Shown here one piece after another: positions 1-5,586 of a stretch of DNA of 5,586 nt. This DNA is from Synechococcaceae cyanobacterium RL_1_2 (lineage in GTDB: Bacteria > Cyanobacteriota > Cyanobacteriia > Cyanobacteriales > JAAUPO01). The stretch's first letter is position 1. Each line of letters opens with the position of its first letter. The notes beneath the pieces are model-generated. The model saw only the letters and a program-made list of their open reading frames with translations. It did no database searches and was not told the DNA's origin. Both the position numbers and the translations under genes were made by a program. Where the stretch lies: NCBI GenBank assembly GCA_012033095.1, contig JAAUPO010000191.1:1-5586 (forward strand). The letters run 5' to 3'.

Positions 1-1569
1 CCGTTCTCCAGTGAGGGTGTAATAGCGATCGGGTAGTTCCTCAATAAACTGATCAATTTGGGCCAGCTTGGCCACCCGATGAACCCGCTCATAATCAATT
101 TCTTCTTTGGGGATGCCAAAGGCCACATTTTCGTAAATGGTGCCATCTACCAAAAAAATACTTTGGGGTACGTGGGCGATCATGTTTTGCCAGCCATCAA
201 TAGTCCGACCGCTCAATGGGCTGCCATCAATTAAAATTTCACCCCGTTGGGGCTGGAGTAAACCGAGGATCAAATCGGCGGCGGTGCTTTTTCCGCTCCC
301 AGTGCTGCCAATAAACCCCACCATCGTACCGGGTTTGATGGTGAAGTTTAAATCTTGAATCATCCATTGGGTTCCTTCCCCATACTGAAACCACACATGG
401 TTAAACACTAAGCGATCGCGAAAGGGAATGACCTCTTTTACCCCAGGATCAGGTTGTAGGAAGGTTTCATGATCGGCTTCATGGGTTCGGTGCAGCCCAG
501 CTAATATTCTTTCTAAGGAACTATGGGAGCCTTGGATTTTTGTCAAATTAGTAAAGGTTTTATGGAAAGCGGGTAATAATCTAACGGCCCCTAAGGCTAG
601 ACCTCCCAAAATCGGTAAGGCGGTGCTAAAGTCCCCATCCTGGCCGAGGCTTAAGGCCAACAGTACAATTAAGACGATCGCGATCGCTTCAATAATATAG
701 CGGGGGGTCAGAGAAATAAAGTTATTGGAAGCAATGGCTTGATGGTACGGGCGATCCGCATGGTGATAGACCTTAACAAAAAAATTCTGATTTTTCCCGA
801 TTAATACATCCCGAATCCCACCTAAACTTTCTTGAACAATTTTGATTTGTTCTTGATTACTCCATACTAAAATTTCACTATTGGTGAGAACTTGATTACG
901 GCGCAGGTAATAGAACACCCATAACACCCCCCCTAATACCCCCCCTGCAATCAAGGTACTTTTCGCATTAATAATGAATAATCCTGCCACGATCGCGAGG
1001 GTGACTAAACCATTACTTACTGCAATGACCAGCGGAATTAAAATCTCCCTAGTCAATTGACGGGTATCCCCAACTACGGTGTTGATTAAATCACTACTAT
1101 CCTGGGTGAGATGATAACTATAGGGTTGAGCGAGGGCATTGCGATATAACTTAACGCTTAATTCTGTGGCAATGTGGCCAGCTAGTTTCGTTTGATAATA
1201 GATGGTCAATGTTTGAACCGTCGCCGCTATTAGGGTTGCGGTAATCAAAATTAGACTTAAAACTTGAATTAACTGTTGGGGTGTCTCGATCGCCAACAGT
1301 TTCACGAACAAAGCAAAATGGGCACTAGCTAAAAGGGCTGAAGGGTTGCCTAATGCGCTCAAAAAAGGAGGTAAGGCCCCTAAACTAATCACTTCACTGA
1401 GGGAGGAAACCACCATCAATACCACCAACCAACCCAACTGGACACGACGACGTTCACTAACGTGGCCCAGAAGAGCGCATAAATCTTTTAATAGCGATCG
1501 GCTTCGAGGGGATTGATGGTAAGTCACAGAGGAGTTACTTGATTTATGTAAATTATTCAAATTGTTCAA
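1..1569 (-). CDS. ABC exporter, fused membrane and ATPase domains (MsbA/PglK-like), 3' end cut by window edge
   Basis: The minus frame stays open from a TTG at 1569 to base 1, giving 523 codons and no stop. The first ~385 residues form a type I exporter membrane domain: hydrophobic runs near residues 45-70, 100-125, 178-200, 203-222 and 290-310. An ATPase domain follows, with Walker A GSTGSGKST at 421-429 and the Q-loop Gln at 469 in HVPQSIFLVDGTIYENVAFG. The reading stops at LTGER, just before the expected LSGGQ signature, Walker B and H-loop, so roughly 100 residues lie outside the window. Proteins of this type act as dimers in the inner membrane and move lipids, lipid-linked sugars, peptides or drugs; the substrate cannot be read here. 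The D-loop side resembles PglK-like flippases by eye. TTG 1569 is preferred because AGGGA lies about 6 nt upstream and a stop (TAG) lies four codons upstream. GTG 1527 is an alternative; the first in-frame ATG (codon 52) falls inside the first membrane helix. Confidence 0.93.
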   Translation of the reverse strand, partial: MNNLNNLHKSSNSSVTYHQSPRSRSLLKDLCALLGHVSERRRVQLGWLVVLMVVSSLSEVISLGALPPFLSALGNPSALLASAHFALFVKLLAIETPQQLIQVLSLILITATLIAATVQTLTIYYQTKLAGHIATELSVKLYRNALAQPYSYHLTQDSSDLINTVVGDTRQLTREILIPLVIAVSNGLVTLAIVAGLFIINAKSTLIAGGVLGGVLWVFYYLRRNQVLTNSEILVWSNQEQIKIVQESLGGIRDVLIGKNQNFFVKVYHHADRPYHQAIASNNFISLTPRYIIEAIAIVLIVLLALSLGQDGDFSTALPILGGLALGAVRLLPAFHKTFTNLTKIQGSHSSLERILAGLHRTHEADHETFLQPDPGVKEVIPFRDRLVFNHVWFQYGEGTQWMIQDLNFTIKPGTMVGFIGSTGSGKSTAADLILGLLQPQRGEILIDGSPLSGRTIDGWQNMIAHVPQSIFLVDGTIYENVAFGIPKEEIDYERVHRVAKLAQIDQFIEELPDRYYTLTGER

Positions 1570-1723
1570 TACATATCCCTATTCTCTATGATATTAGGCA
1601 CAAAGGGGAGCGATCGCGATCGTCCGAATCTCTAACTATCCTAAGCAGAGTAATCGCCTGAATTGGTCTATGTCATTTATGTCTGTGCTAAAACAGCTAT
1701 CGGTACTGAACTTAGAGACTATT
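1570..1723 (-). promoter_or_regulatory. Probable leader and promoter region of the ABC exporter gene
   Basis: This stretch lies directly upstream of the ABC gene and must hold its promoter if the gene is not read from upstream. I find no convincing paired -35/-10 boxes; the best -10-like string is TAATAT about 20 bases before the TTG start, too close to be comfortable. A HIP1 octamer (1610-1617) overlaps a second near-copy. A three-codon ORF, ATG TAT TGA, begins at 1574 and overlaps the proposed TTG start out of frame. No intrinsic terminator for the upstream cotransporter gene is visible here. Confidence 0.3.
1610..1617. repeat. HIP1 octamer GCGATCGC (one of seven exact copies)
   Basis: HIP1 is the highly iterated palindrome of many cyanobacterial genomes. 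Exact copies begin at 412, 680, 1610, 2077, 2817, 3429 and 5519. Copies at 680 and 1610 are part of longer overlapping CGATCGCGATCG strings. Five copies lie in coding DNA and two in intergenic DNA, as expected for a genome-wide signal and not a local operator. Confidence 0.9.
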
Positions 1724-1932
1724 TAGGGCGTGTCATCCATCAGCGTTAAAACATTGATCCTGAGCCAGGTTCAAAAAATATAGTTTTAAACTAAAATCCT
1801 CAGCTAAGAATATAGTCAATTTAATTTAGTATGGGGTGGCTGTTCCTCTCAATGGAATGTTTTCAGACCTATTTGTTTCCCCTAATTATTTAAAAAGACT
1901 ATAGTTTCAGATTTAAATGATGACAGCCCCTA
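1724..1932. mobile_element. Putative 209-bp MITE-like element with TA-flanked inverted ends (IS630/Tc1-mariner type)
   Basis: The left end reads TAGGGCGTGTCATC (1724-1737). The right end, on the opposite strand from 1932 to 1919, reads TAGGGGCTGTCATC. Twelve of 14 positions match, the two differences being adjacent (CG against GC). The outer TA on each side could be the target duplication made by IS630/Tc1-mariner transposases. The interior is A/T-rich, has no ORF, and carries smaller dyads: TAGTTTTAAACTA (1781-1793), and TATAGTC (1811-1817) opposite GACTATA (1897-1903). Non-coding elements of this size and design are known in cyanobacteria (for example the Nezha family), but I cannot say it belongs to one. 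It begins 19 bp beyond the cotransporter stop codon. It could instead be a decayed IS remnant or a chance inverted repeat. Confidence 0.5.
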
Positions 1933-1951
1933 GGTTAACCTCTGATTTAAC

Positions 1952-4132
1952 TTAACGCTGATTCGCTACCGGAATCTTTGGTGAAAAGGCAGGAGGAGCC
2001 GGTAATGGCCATGAGTTTTGGACAAATTGGTAATCGGGGATCGTTTGTAAGCCGATTAAATGAATATCTGCTTGGGGCGATCGCCCGACACAGCCTTGAA
2101 AATCCCCCAACATTACCGATAAAGTCGCCTGTTCTGGGATACGGGCCAAATCCTTTAACTCCGCCAAAAAGTAATTTGCCGCTTCTACTTCCGTCTCTTC
2201 TTGTACCACCGAAATAATATTTAATTCTCCCCGCCAAGATCTGCGTAACCTTAAACCCATCAAAATAGCTAAATTAATGCTGCCCCTGGTTAGCTTTTCC
2301 TTCATAGACGCATTGCCTAATTGGGGACGAATCCAAACATTAATTACCTCCGCTCGCCCTAGGCCCGCTTGGGGATGGAGGGCAAAAAACATTACTCCAG
2401 TGTCTAACCGTCGGGCTTCTTGAAATACACAAAGAATATCGGGCCAGAGGGAAGGATCATTTACCGCCCGTAAAAATAATACATTCGGACGAAAAAAGGC
2501 ACTCTGGAGGGTTTGTAAGGCATTGACAATACCCCCATAGGGGGCGGAGGATAAAATTACTGAAGAAGTGGTAAAGATTTTTTGCTTACGTAGGGAGTGG
2601 CTTAAATCTTGAATTTGTTGTCGTAAAGGAACGATTTGGGTAGGGGAATCTGCTAACCCTAACAATTTAATGGAGCCCTCTGGTCTAGTGAGATTCACTA
2701 ATAACCGATATTCCCCTAATAATTGGGAATGATCTACCACCGGCACAATTAAGGTGGGTTTCCACGATCGCTCACTATTAATTTCTAGTTGAATGACTTT
2801 GGTGGCTGCCCACTCAGCGATCGCGGTAAAAATACCACTACGGACATCCGCTGAGCGACGATAGTTAGGCATACTCACCAACCGAAAATAAATGATCAGC
2901 ACCAAGGCGGAAGCCACCAAACTGAAGGTGGCATTAATCACTACCATGGCCAGCAAACAAGCCACCGCACCGTATAGGGGAATGATGATGGGAATTTTGA
3001 AAGTGGGGCGAAAATTCATTAACCCTAGGTTCGATTCAATCAGCACCACCACATTAATCATGCCGTAGGTAATGAGGAAAAACATTGTAATAAAGGGCGC
3101 GATCGTGTTTAAGTCCCTTAATAACAACGCTGCTAACACAATGAAACTACTGACGATGAGACAACGGCGAGGCTCTCGGTTAGAGGAAAGTTTAGTTAAC
3201 CATTGGCCCTTCGGAATTACTCCATCCTGGGCTAGAGCAATTAAAATTCGAGGGGCCCCCACCAGGGAAGATAGGGCAGCGGAAAAGGTGGCTGCTAATA
3301 GCCCCCCTAGTACTAATGCGGGCCAACGAGCTTGATCAATGATAATGGTGTAATTATTAATCAACTCTCCCGCACTGCCAGCTTTACTCACCCACCACAC
3401 TAAACCGAGGTAAATCAACGTACTGACCGCGATCGCTCCTAGGGTGCCATTGGGAATACTAATCCGACTATTTTTAAGTTCTCCCGACATATTCACGCCG
3501 GATAAAATGCCAGTAGCAGCAGGGAAAAACACTGCAAACACTTCCCAGAAAGAACTATTAATGACCGTATTAATCTGGTTTGGGCCAGGAAAGCCACTCC
3601 ATAAAGGTACTGCGTAGTTAGGGAGGGTCGTGATCTGGCTACTGAAGATGGAAATCAAGGAAAGGCCGATCATCCCCATCACCAAGTATTGAATCTGAAA
3701 AGCTAAGCCCGCACTAATATAGGCTACAGTAAATACCAATAAAAAAATGCTCAGATCCACCGCGATGGGGATATGGTTAGGGAAAATGGTCAGCCAGCCT
3801 TCCCGAAACCCAAAAATATACATGGCCACAGCTAAACTTTGGCATAAAAATAGGGGAACTCCCACACTGCCCCCAATCTCAATGCCTAAGGATTTGGAGA
3901 TCATGGCGTAGGGCCCCCCAGCTCCCAAACGGGTATTGGTCGCGATCGACGATAGGGATAGGCCAGTGGACAGGGTAATACTAACCGCTGCCACCACCAC
4001 CAGGATGCCTCCTAACAGGCCACCGTTACCAACGACCCAACCAGTACGGAGGTACATGATGACCCCTAAAATGGTTAGGAGGGTTGGCTTAAAAACCCCT
4101 TCAAAGGTGCTATATTTTTTGGTCTCAGTCAA
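1952..4132 (-). CDS. Cation-chloride cotransporter family protein (SLC12/NKCC-KCC-like, APC superfamily)
   Basis: This 726-residue protein has the usual layout of the family: a short cytosolic N-terminus, about 12 membrane helices (residues ~17-418), and a ~300-residue soluble C-terminal domain. Family signatures are clear: GVFKPTLLTILGVIMYLRTG in helix 1, TGLSLSSIATNTRLGAGGPY (56-75), FFPAATGILSGVNMSGELKN (202-221) in helix 6, and SSLVGAPRILIALAQD in helix 8. By eye, Tyr105 in AVAMYIFGF matches the potassium-binding Tyr of NKCC1 helix 3. The role is coupled symport of Cl- with K+ and/or Na+ across the inner membrane, for ion and volume balance; bacterial members are poorly characterised. At the NKCC1 sodium-site pair (Ser613/Ser614) it has Ser284/Ala285, so sodium dependence is uncertain. 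The start is TTG 4132: an in-frame TAA lies eight codons upstream and no ATG or GTG comes between. No Shine-Dalgarno sequence precedes it. Co-transcription with the lipoprotein gene, 68 bp upstream, is possible. Confidence 0.93.
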   Translation of the reverse strand: MTETKKYSTFEGVFKPTLLTILGVIMYLRTGWVVGNGGLLGGILVVVAAVSITLSTGLSLSSIATNTRLGAGGPYAMISKSLGIEIGGSVGVPLFLCQSLAVAMYIFGFREGWLTIFPNHIPIAVDLSIFLLVFTVAYISAGLAFQIQYLVMGMIGLSLISIFSSQITTLPNYAVPLWSGFPGPNQINTVINSSFWEVFAVFFPAATGILSGVNMSGELKNSRISIPNGTLGAIAVSTLIYLGLVWWVSKAGSAGELINNYTIIIDQARWPALVLGGLLAATFSAALSSLVGAPRILIALAQDGVIPKGQWLTKLSSNREPRRCLIVSSFIVLAALLLRDLNTIAPFITMFFLITYGMINVVVLIESNLGLMNFRPTFKIPIIIPLYGAVACLLAMVVINATFSLVASALVLIIYFRLVSMPNYRRSADVRSGIFTAIAEWAATKVIQLEINSERSWKPTLIVPVVDHSQLLGEYRLLVNLTRPEGSIKLLGLADSPTQIVPLRQQIQDLSHSLRKQKIFTTSSVILSSAPYGGIVNALQTLQSAFFRPNVLFLRAVNDPSLWPDILCVFQEARRLDTGVMFFALHPQAGLGRAEVINVWIRPQLGNASMKEKLTRGSINLAILMGLRLRRSWRGELNIISVVQEETEVEAANYFLAELKDLARIPEQATLSVMLGDFQGCVGRSPQADIHLIGLQTIPDYQFVQNSWPLPAPPAFSPKIPVANQR

Positions 4133-4158
4133 AGGAGATAGTTCAAGTAATATTTAAT

Positions 4159-4178
4159 CTTATTCAAGATTATTCAAG
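4159..4178 (-). repeat. Tandem 10-bp repeat CTTGAATAAT/CTTGAATAAG upstream of the cotransporter
   Basis: Read on the minus strand, two near-identical 10-mers sit end to end 26 bases before the cotransporter TTG start, and a third partial copy (ACTTGAAC) lies nearer the start. The 68-bp gap is otherwise A/T-rich. One weak promoter reading is TTGTGC (4183-4178) with TAAGAT 15 bp later, overlapping the repeats. The spacing of one helical turn would suit a DNA-binding protein, but simple A/T-rich drift is also possible. The gap contains no hairpin-plus-T-run terminator. Confidence 0.35.
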
Positions 4179-4200
4179 CACAATCACTATTACTTAGCAT

Positions 4201-5229
4201 TTAATTGATGAGACTATTATTCCTAATTTGTTGAATGAGATTTTCCCTAGACCGTTCACGGATTTCGCGATCGGTTAATTCCCTGGGGATGGATTCAGTA
4301 GGAGAGACCACGTTATTAGTCGGAACTCCCCCTAAAGGCGTTGCTGGCTCAAAGATCGTACCAACATTATTGATTGTGATTTCCCCTGGGGTATTAGGTG
4401 CAGGGGCTTGGGCCACCGCTACATTCAACGAGGATACTCCTACTTTTTTCGAAACTTCAATGCCATACTGCTCAAGGATAATCAAGGGCGTATAGCGATT
4501 GGTATCAATCCGCTTAACTAATACCTGGCCGTTACCCAAATAGTCTCCTTCTTTGACATATTGAACCAAACTTTTACCACCTTCTTGGGGAGTTTCGACA
4601 ATTAAATTGGTTTTATTGCCAATCTTGACCACTCCACTCACCAAAATTTGTTTTGCCAACTCCGGCTCAGGTAACGTCGGTAACACCGGGACAAAAAATG
4701 GTTTAGGTTTAATGGCCCCACCACCATTTCTAATATTAGGGGGAGCAGGCAAAGTACTACCATTGCCTGGATTAGTTGTGGTACCACCCATTTTTCCTTG
4801 GCTGTTAGCGGTAGTACCGGTAGTACCTGTAGTACCTCCACCACCATTGGTTCCACCGGCCTTAGCTTGCTGCTGAGCGGCCGCTGCTTTAACCTCAGGG
4901 GGCACGTAATCCGGATTCGGTTGAATGAGAATGTTCCGCTGAGGATCGGGAACGAGGTTGAAAGGATTGGATGTTTTGCCCTGGGCAATAATTTTTTGTT
5001 GTTGGGATGGGGTCGTGGCTGGAATCAGGCTAGGAGTGCGCCCCACCGTCTGGGAGGTTGGGGTTTTGTCTGTTTCCACGTCTTCAAACACGGCTGGAGG
5101 TGCGGCGGCCTGCTCCACAGGGGCAGTACTTTGAGGGGTTTCTTCCGGTGGCGGTTCTGTATTATTACAGGCCATGCCCGTCAGGCTCAAAGAAAACAGG
5201 GCAGAGAAAAAGATAGATTTTTTGTCCAT
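4201..5229 (-). CDS. Secreted, probably lipid-anchored protein with low-complexity linker and PilP/GspC-like domain
   Basis: The protein has 342 residues from the ATG at 5229. This start is preferred over the in-frame ATG at 5247 because GAGG lies six bases before it and the signal peptide then begins MDKKSIFFSA. The hydrophobic run ends LTGMAC, so Cys21 is a likely lipidation site, although Gly at -3 makes a poor lipobox. A Pro/Ala/Thr-rich stretch (25-80) follows, then a GKTSNPF motif (84-90), a Gln/Ala run, and a Gly/Thr linker (125-160). A compact segment (~195-265) reads ILVSGVVKIGNKTNLIVETP and later YVKEGDYLGNGQVLVKRI and ILEQYGIEVSKKVG. Its pattern (V.G.V..G......V..GDYLG.G.V..I....I.LE..G) resembles PilP of type IV pili and GspC of type II secretion. 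The C-terminus is charged (LTDREIRERSREN). Function is unproven; a periplasmic or envelope scaffold role is my inference. No pil genes are adjacent. Confidence 0.85.
   Translation of the reverse strand: MDKKSIFFSALFSLSLTGMACNNTEPPPEETPQSTAPVEQAAAPPAVFEDVETDKTPTSQTVGRTPSLIPATTPSQQQKIIAQGKTSNPFNLVPDPQRNILIQPNPDYVPPEVKAAAAQQQAKAGGTNGGGGTTGTTGTTANSQGKMGGTTTNPGNGSTLPAPPNIRNGGGAIKPKPFFVPVLPTLPEPELAKQILVSGVVKIGNKTNLIVETPQEGGKSLVQYVKEGDYLGNGQVLVKRIDTNRYTPLIILEQYGIEVSKKVGVSSLNVAVAQAPAPNTPGEITINNVGTIFEPATPLGGVPTNNVVSPTESIPRELTDREIRERSRENLIQQIRNNSLIN
4810..4836 (-). repeat. Three tandem 9-bp units coding Gly-Thr-Thr
   Basis: Two copies of GGTAGTACC and one TGTAGTACC on the plus strand encode three Gly-Thr-Thr units (residues 132-140) in the linker of the lipoprotein gene. 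Because the unit is a multiple of three, slippage would change linker length without breaking the frame. Confidence 0.75.
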
Positions 5230-5235
5230 GGAAAA

Positions 5236-5239
5236 CCTC
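5236..5239 (-). promoter_or_regulatory. Ribosome binding site GAGG of the lipoprotein gene
   Basis: GAGG sits six bases before the ATG at 5229. The upstream in-frame ATG at 5247 has no comparable site (GGCTGACTGGAGTC ends three bases from it, with GGAG only 3 nt away), so this site favours the shorter protein. Confidence 0.6.
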
Positions 5240-5264
5240 GATCGCATGACTCCAGTCAGCCTCT

Positions 5265-5270
5265 ATTATA
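5265..5270 (-). promoter_or_regulatory. Sigma-70-type -10 box TATAAT for the lipoprotein gene
   Basis: A perfect TATAAT on the minus strand lies 35 bases upstream of the ATG at 5229, which would give a short leader of about 30 nt with transcription starting near 5258. No good -35 box is seen at 16-18 bp spacing (ATCTTA or close variants), so it may rely on an activator. If it starts near 5258, the in-frame ATG at 5247 would still be inside the transcript. Confidence 0.5.
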
Positions 5271-5331
5271 GTGTTAGAAGAAAAAAATAAGATATTAATC
5301 CATCGTAATTGGTAATCACAACATTGGAATC

Positions 5332-5347
5332 TTGAATAAAAATTCAA
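5332..5347. repeat. A/T-rich dyad TTGAAT-AAAA-ATTCAA
   Basis: Two perfect 6-bp arms flank a 4-base spacer about 60 bp upstream of the lipoprotein -10 box. The left arm is part of CTTGAATAA (5331-5339), the same 9-mer found in tandem before the cotransporter. It could be an operator or a weak hairpin; it lacks the GC stem of a terminator. Confidence 0.3.
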
Positions 5348-5398
5348 TCCGATTTCAATGGAATTTGGGGTATTAAGGAAATAAATAATCGTACTAAT

Positions 5399-5428
5399 TT
5401 TTATGACTTTTTAATGATTTTTTAATGA
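5399..5428 (+). promoter_or_regulatory. Three 8-bp direct repeats at 11-bp spacing, OmpR/PhoB-family operator-like
   Basis: TTTTATGA (5399-5406), TTTAATGA (5410-5417) and TTTAATGA (5421-5428) are each separated by exactly three bases. The cyanobacterial Pho box bound by SphR is described as tandem 8-bp repeats of the form PyTTAAPyPy(T/A) with short spacers. Here the arrangement fits and most positions agree, except G at position 7 in all three units and T at position 4 in the first. It lies about 130 bp upstream of the lipoprotein -10 box, and its repeat orientation points to the plus strand, that is to a possible divergent gene on the right. A/T-rich drift could mimic it. Confidence 0.35.
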
Positions 5429-5429
5429 C

Positions 5430-5458
5430 CCTAGATTCACTCATATTTACCTAGATTC
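5430..5458 (+). repeat. Direct repeat CCTAGATTC, two copies 20 bp apart
   Basis: Exact 9-bp copies at 5430-5438 and 5450-5458 start two helical turns apart, immediately right of the 11-bp-spaced repeats. CATATT (5442-5447), between them, is a weak -10 candidate on the plus strand. Confidence 0.35.
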
Positions 5459-5488
5459 GTAGGTAGTTTCTTTAGCACCGGATAGTTT

Positions 5489-5581
5489 ATGAAAATTTTT
5501 AGGAACTTGGGTCAAGCCGCGATCGCTAATTTGCCCAATCCAAGTTTGTATAATCTATCAATTAGAATTGCAACGACCTAA
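5489..5581 (+). CDS. Doubtful 30-codon small ORF
   Basis: ATG 5489 opens a 30-residue frame beginning MKIFRNLGQAAIANLPNPSL and ending at TAA 5579-5581. A weak GGA lies about 8 bases before the ATG. I recognise no family, hydrophobic helix or motif. A HIP1 copy and a TATAAT lie inside it, so the DNA may equally be the promoter region of a gene to the right. Confidence 0.12.
   Translation: MKIFRNLGQAAIANLPNPSLYNLSIRIATT
5549..5554 (+). promoter_or_regulatory. Possible plus-strand -10 box TATAAT for a gene to the right
   Basis: TATAAT reads on the plus strand near the window end. TTGCCC (5531-5536) is only 12 bp upstream, too close for a normal -35, and no better -35 is seen. If real, it would drive a divergent gene starting beyond 5586. 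Confidence 0.2.
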
Positions 5582-5586
5582 CACCA

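Noticed and set aside
137..358. 73-codon plus-strand frame
   Set aside because: Lies opposite the Walker A and Q-loop region of the ABC exporter, which is clearly the coding frame.
1756..1772. Hairpin GATCCTGAGCCAGGTTC as a terminator
   Set aside because: The stem is short with a mismatch, and the neighbouring A-run reads as T's before, not after, the stem on the minus strand.
1932..1941. Palindrome AGGTTAACCT beside the cotransporter stop
   Set aside because: Perfect 10-bp palindrome but with no loop or T-run; too short to call an operator or terminator.
1947..2237. 96-codon minus-strand frame overlapping the cotransporter end
   Set aside because: It lies in another frame of the conserved C-terminal domain and has no family resemblance.
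4638..4988. 116-codon minus-strand frame inside the lipoprotein gene
   Set aside because: Out-of-frame reading of the same strand; low-complexity Pro/Leu/Val content mirrors the linker and shows no start signal.
4798..5271. 157-codon plus-strand frame opposite the lipoprotein gene
   Set aside because: It is antisense to a gene with signal peptide, RBS and -10 box; its translation is rich in Gly, Arg and Cys with no recognisable domain, as expected of a mirror of Pro/Thr-rich coding DNA.
1..5586. CRISPR array, tRNA, rRNA, or defence/toxin system
   Set aside because: No regularly spaced ~30-bp repeats, cloverleaf or rRNA-like segments, or known defence domains were seen on either strand.

Overview
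The window looks like chromosomal DNA from a cyanobacterium. The main sign is the octamer GCGATCGC (HIP1), which occurs exactly seven times (412, 680, 1610, 2077, 2817, 3429, 5519) where about 0.1 copies would be expected by chance in 5.6 kb. Moderate G+C and cyanobacterial-type protein sequences agree with this. I cannot name the genus.

Three genes lie head to tail on the minus strand, so transcription runs from right to left. First is a secreted, probably lipid-anchored protein with a Pro- and Gly/Thr-rich linker and a small domain resembling PilP/GspC (4201-5229). Next, 68 bp downstream, is a 726-residue bacterial cation-chloride cotransporter of the SLC12/NKCC-KCC type (1952-4132). After a 382-bp gap comes a type I ABC exporter that fuses membrane and ATPase domains (1569 to 1), cut by the window edge just before its LSGGQ signature. 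Nothing in the sequence ties the three into one pathway; all concern the cell envelope or transport.

The two larger intergenic stretches are the least ordinary parts. The gap at 1570-1951 holds a probable 209-bp miniature inverted-repeat element (1724-1932), bounded by TA and imperfect inverted ends, of the kind mobilised by IS630/Tc1-mariner transposases. The right-hand region, 5248-5586, holds a consensus -10 box for the lipoprotein gene, an A/T-rich dyad, three 8-bp repeats spaced exactly 11 bp apart (like an OmpR/PhoB-family operator), a second pair of direct repeats 20 bp apart, and a doubtful 30-codon plus-strand ORF. The 9-mer CTTGAATAA appears in tandem before the cotransporter and once in the region upstream of the lipoprotein gene.

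The cotransporter and the ABC exporter both appear to start at TTG. I see no rRNA, tRNA, CRISPR array, phage gene or defence island, and no clear new multi-gene system.
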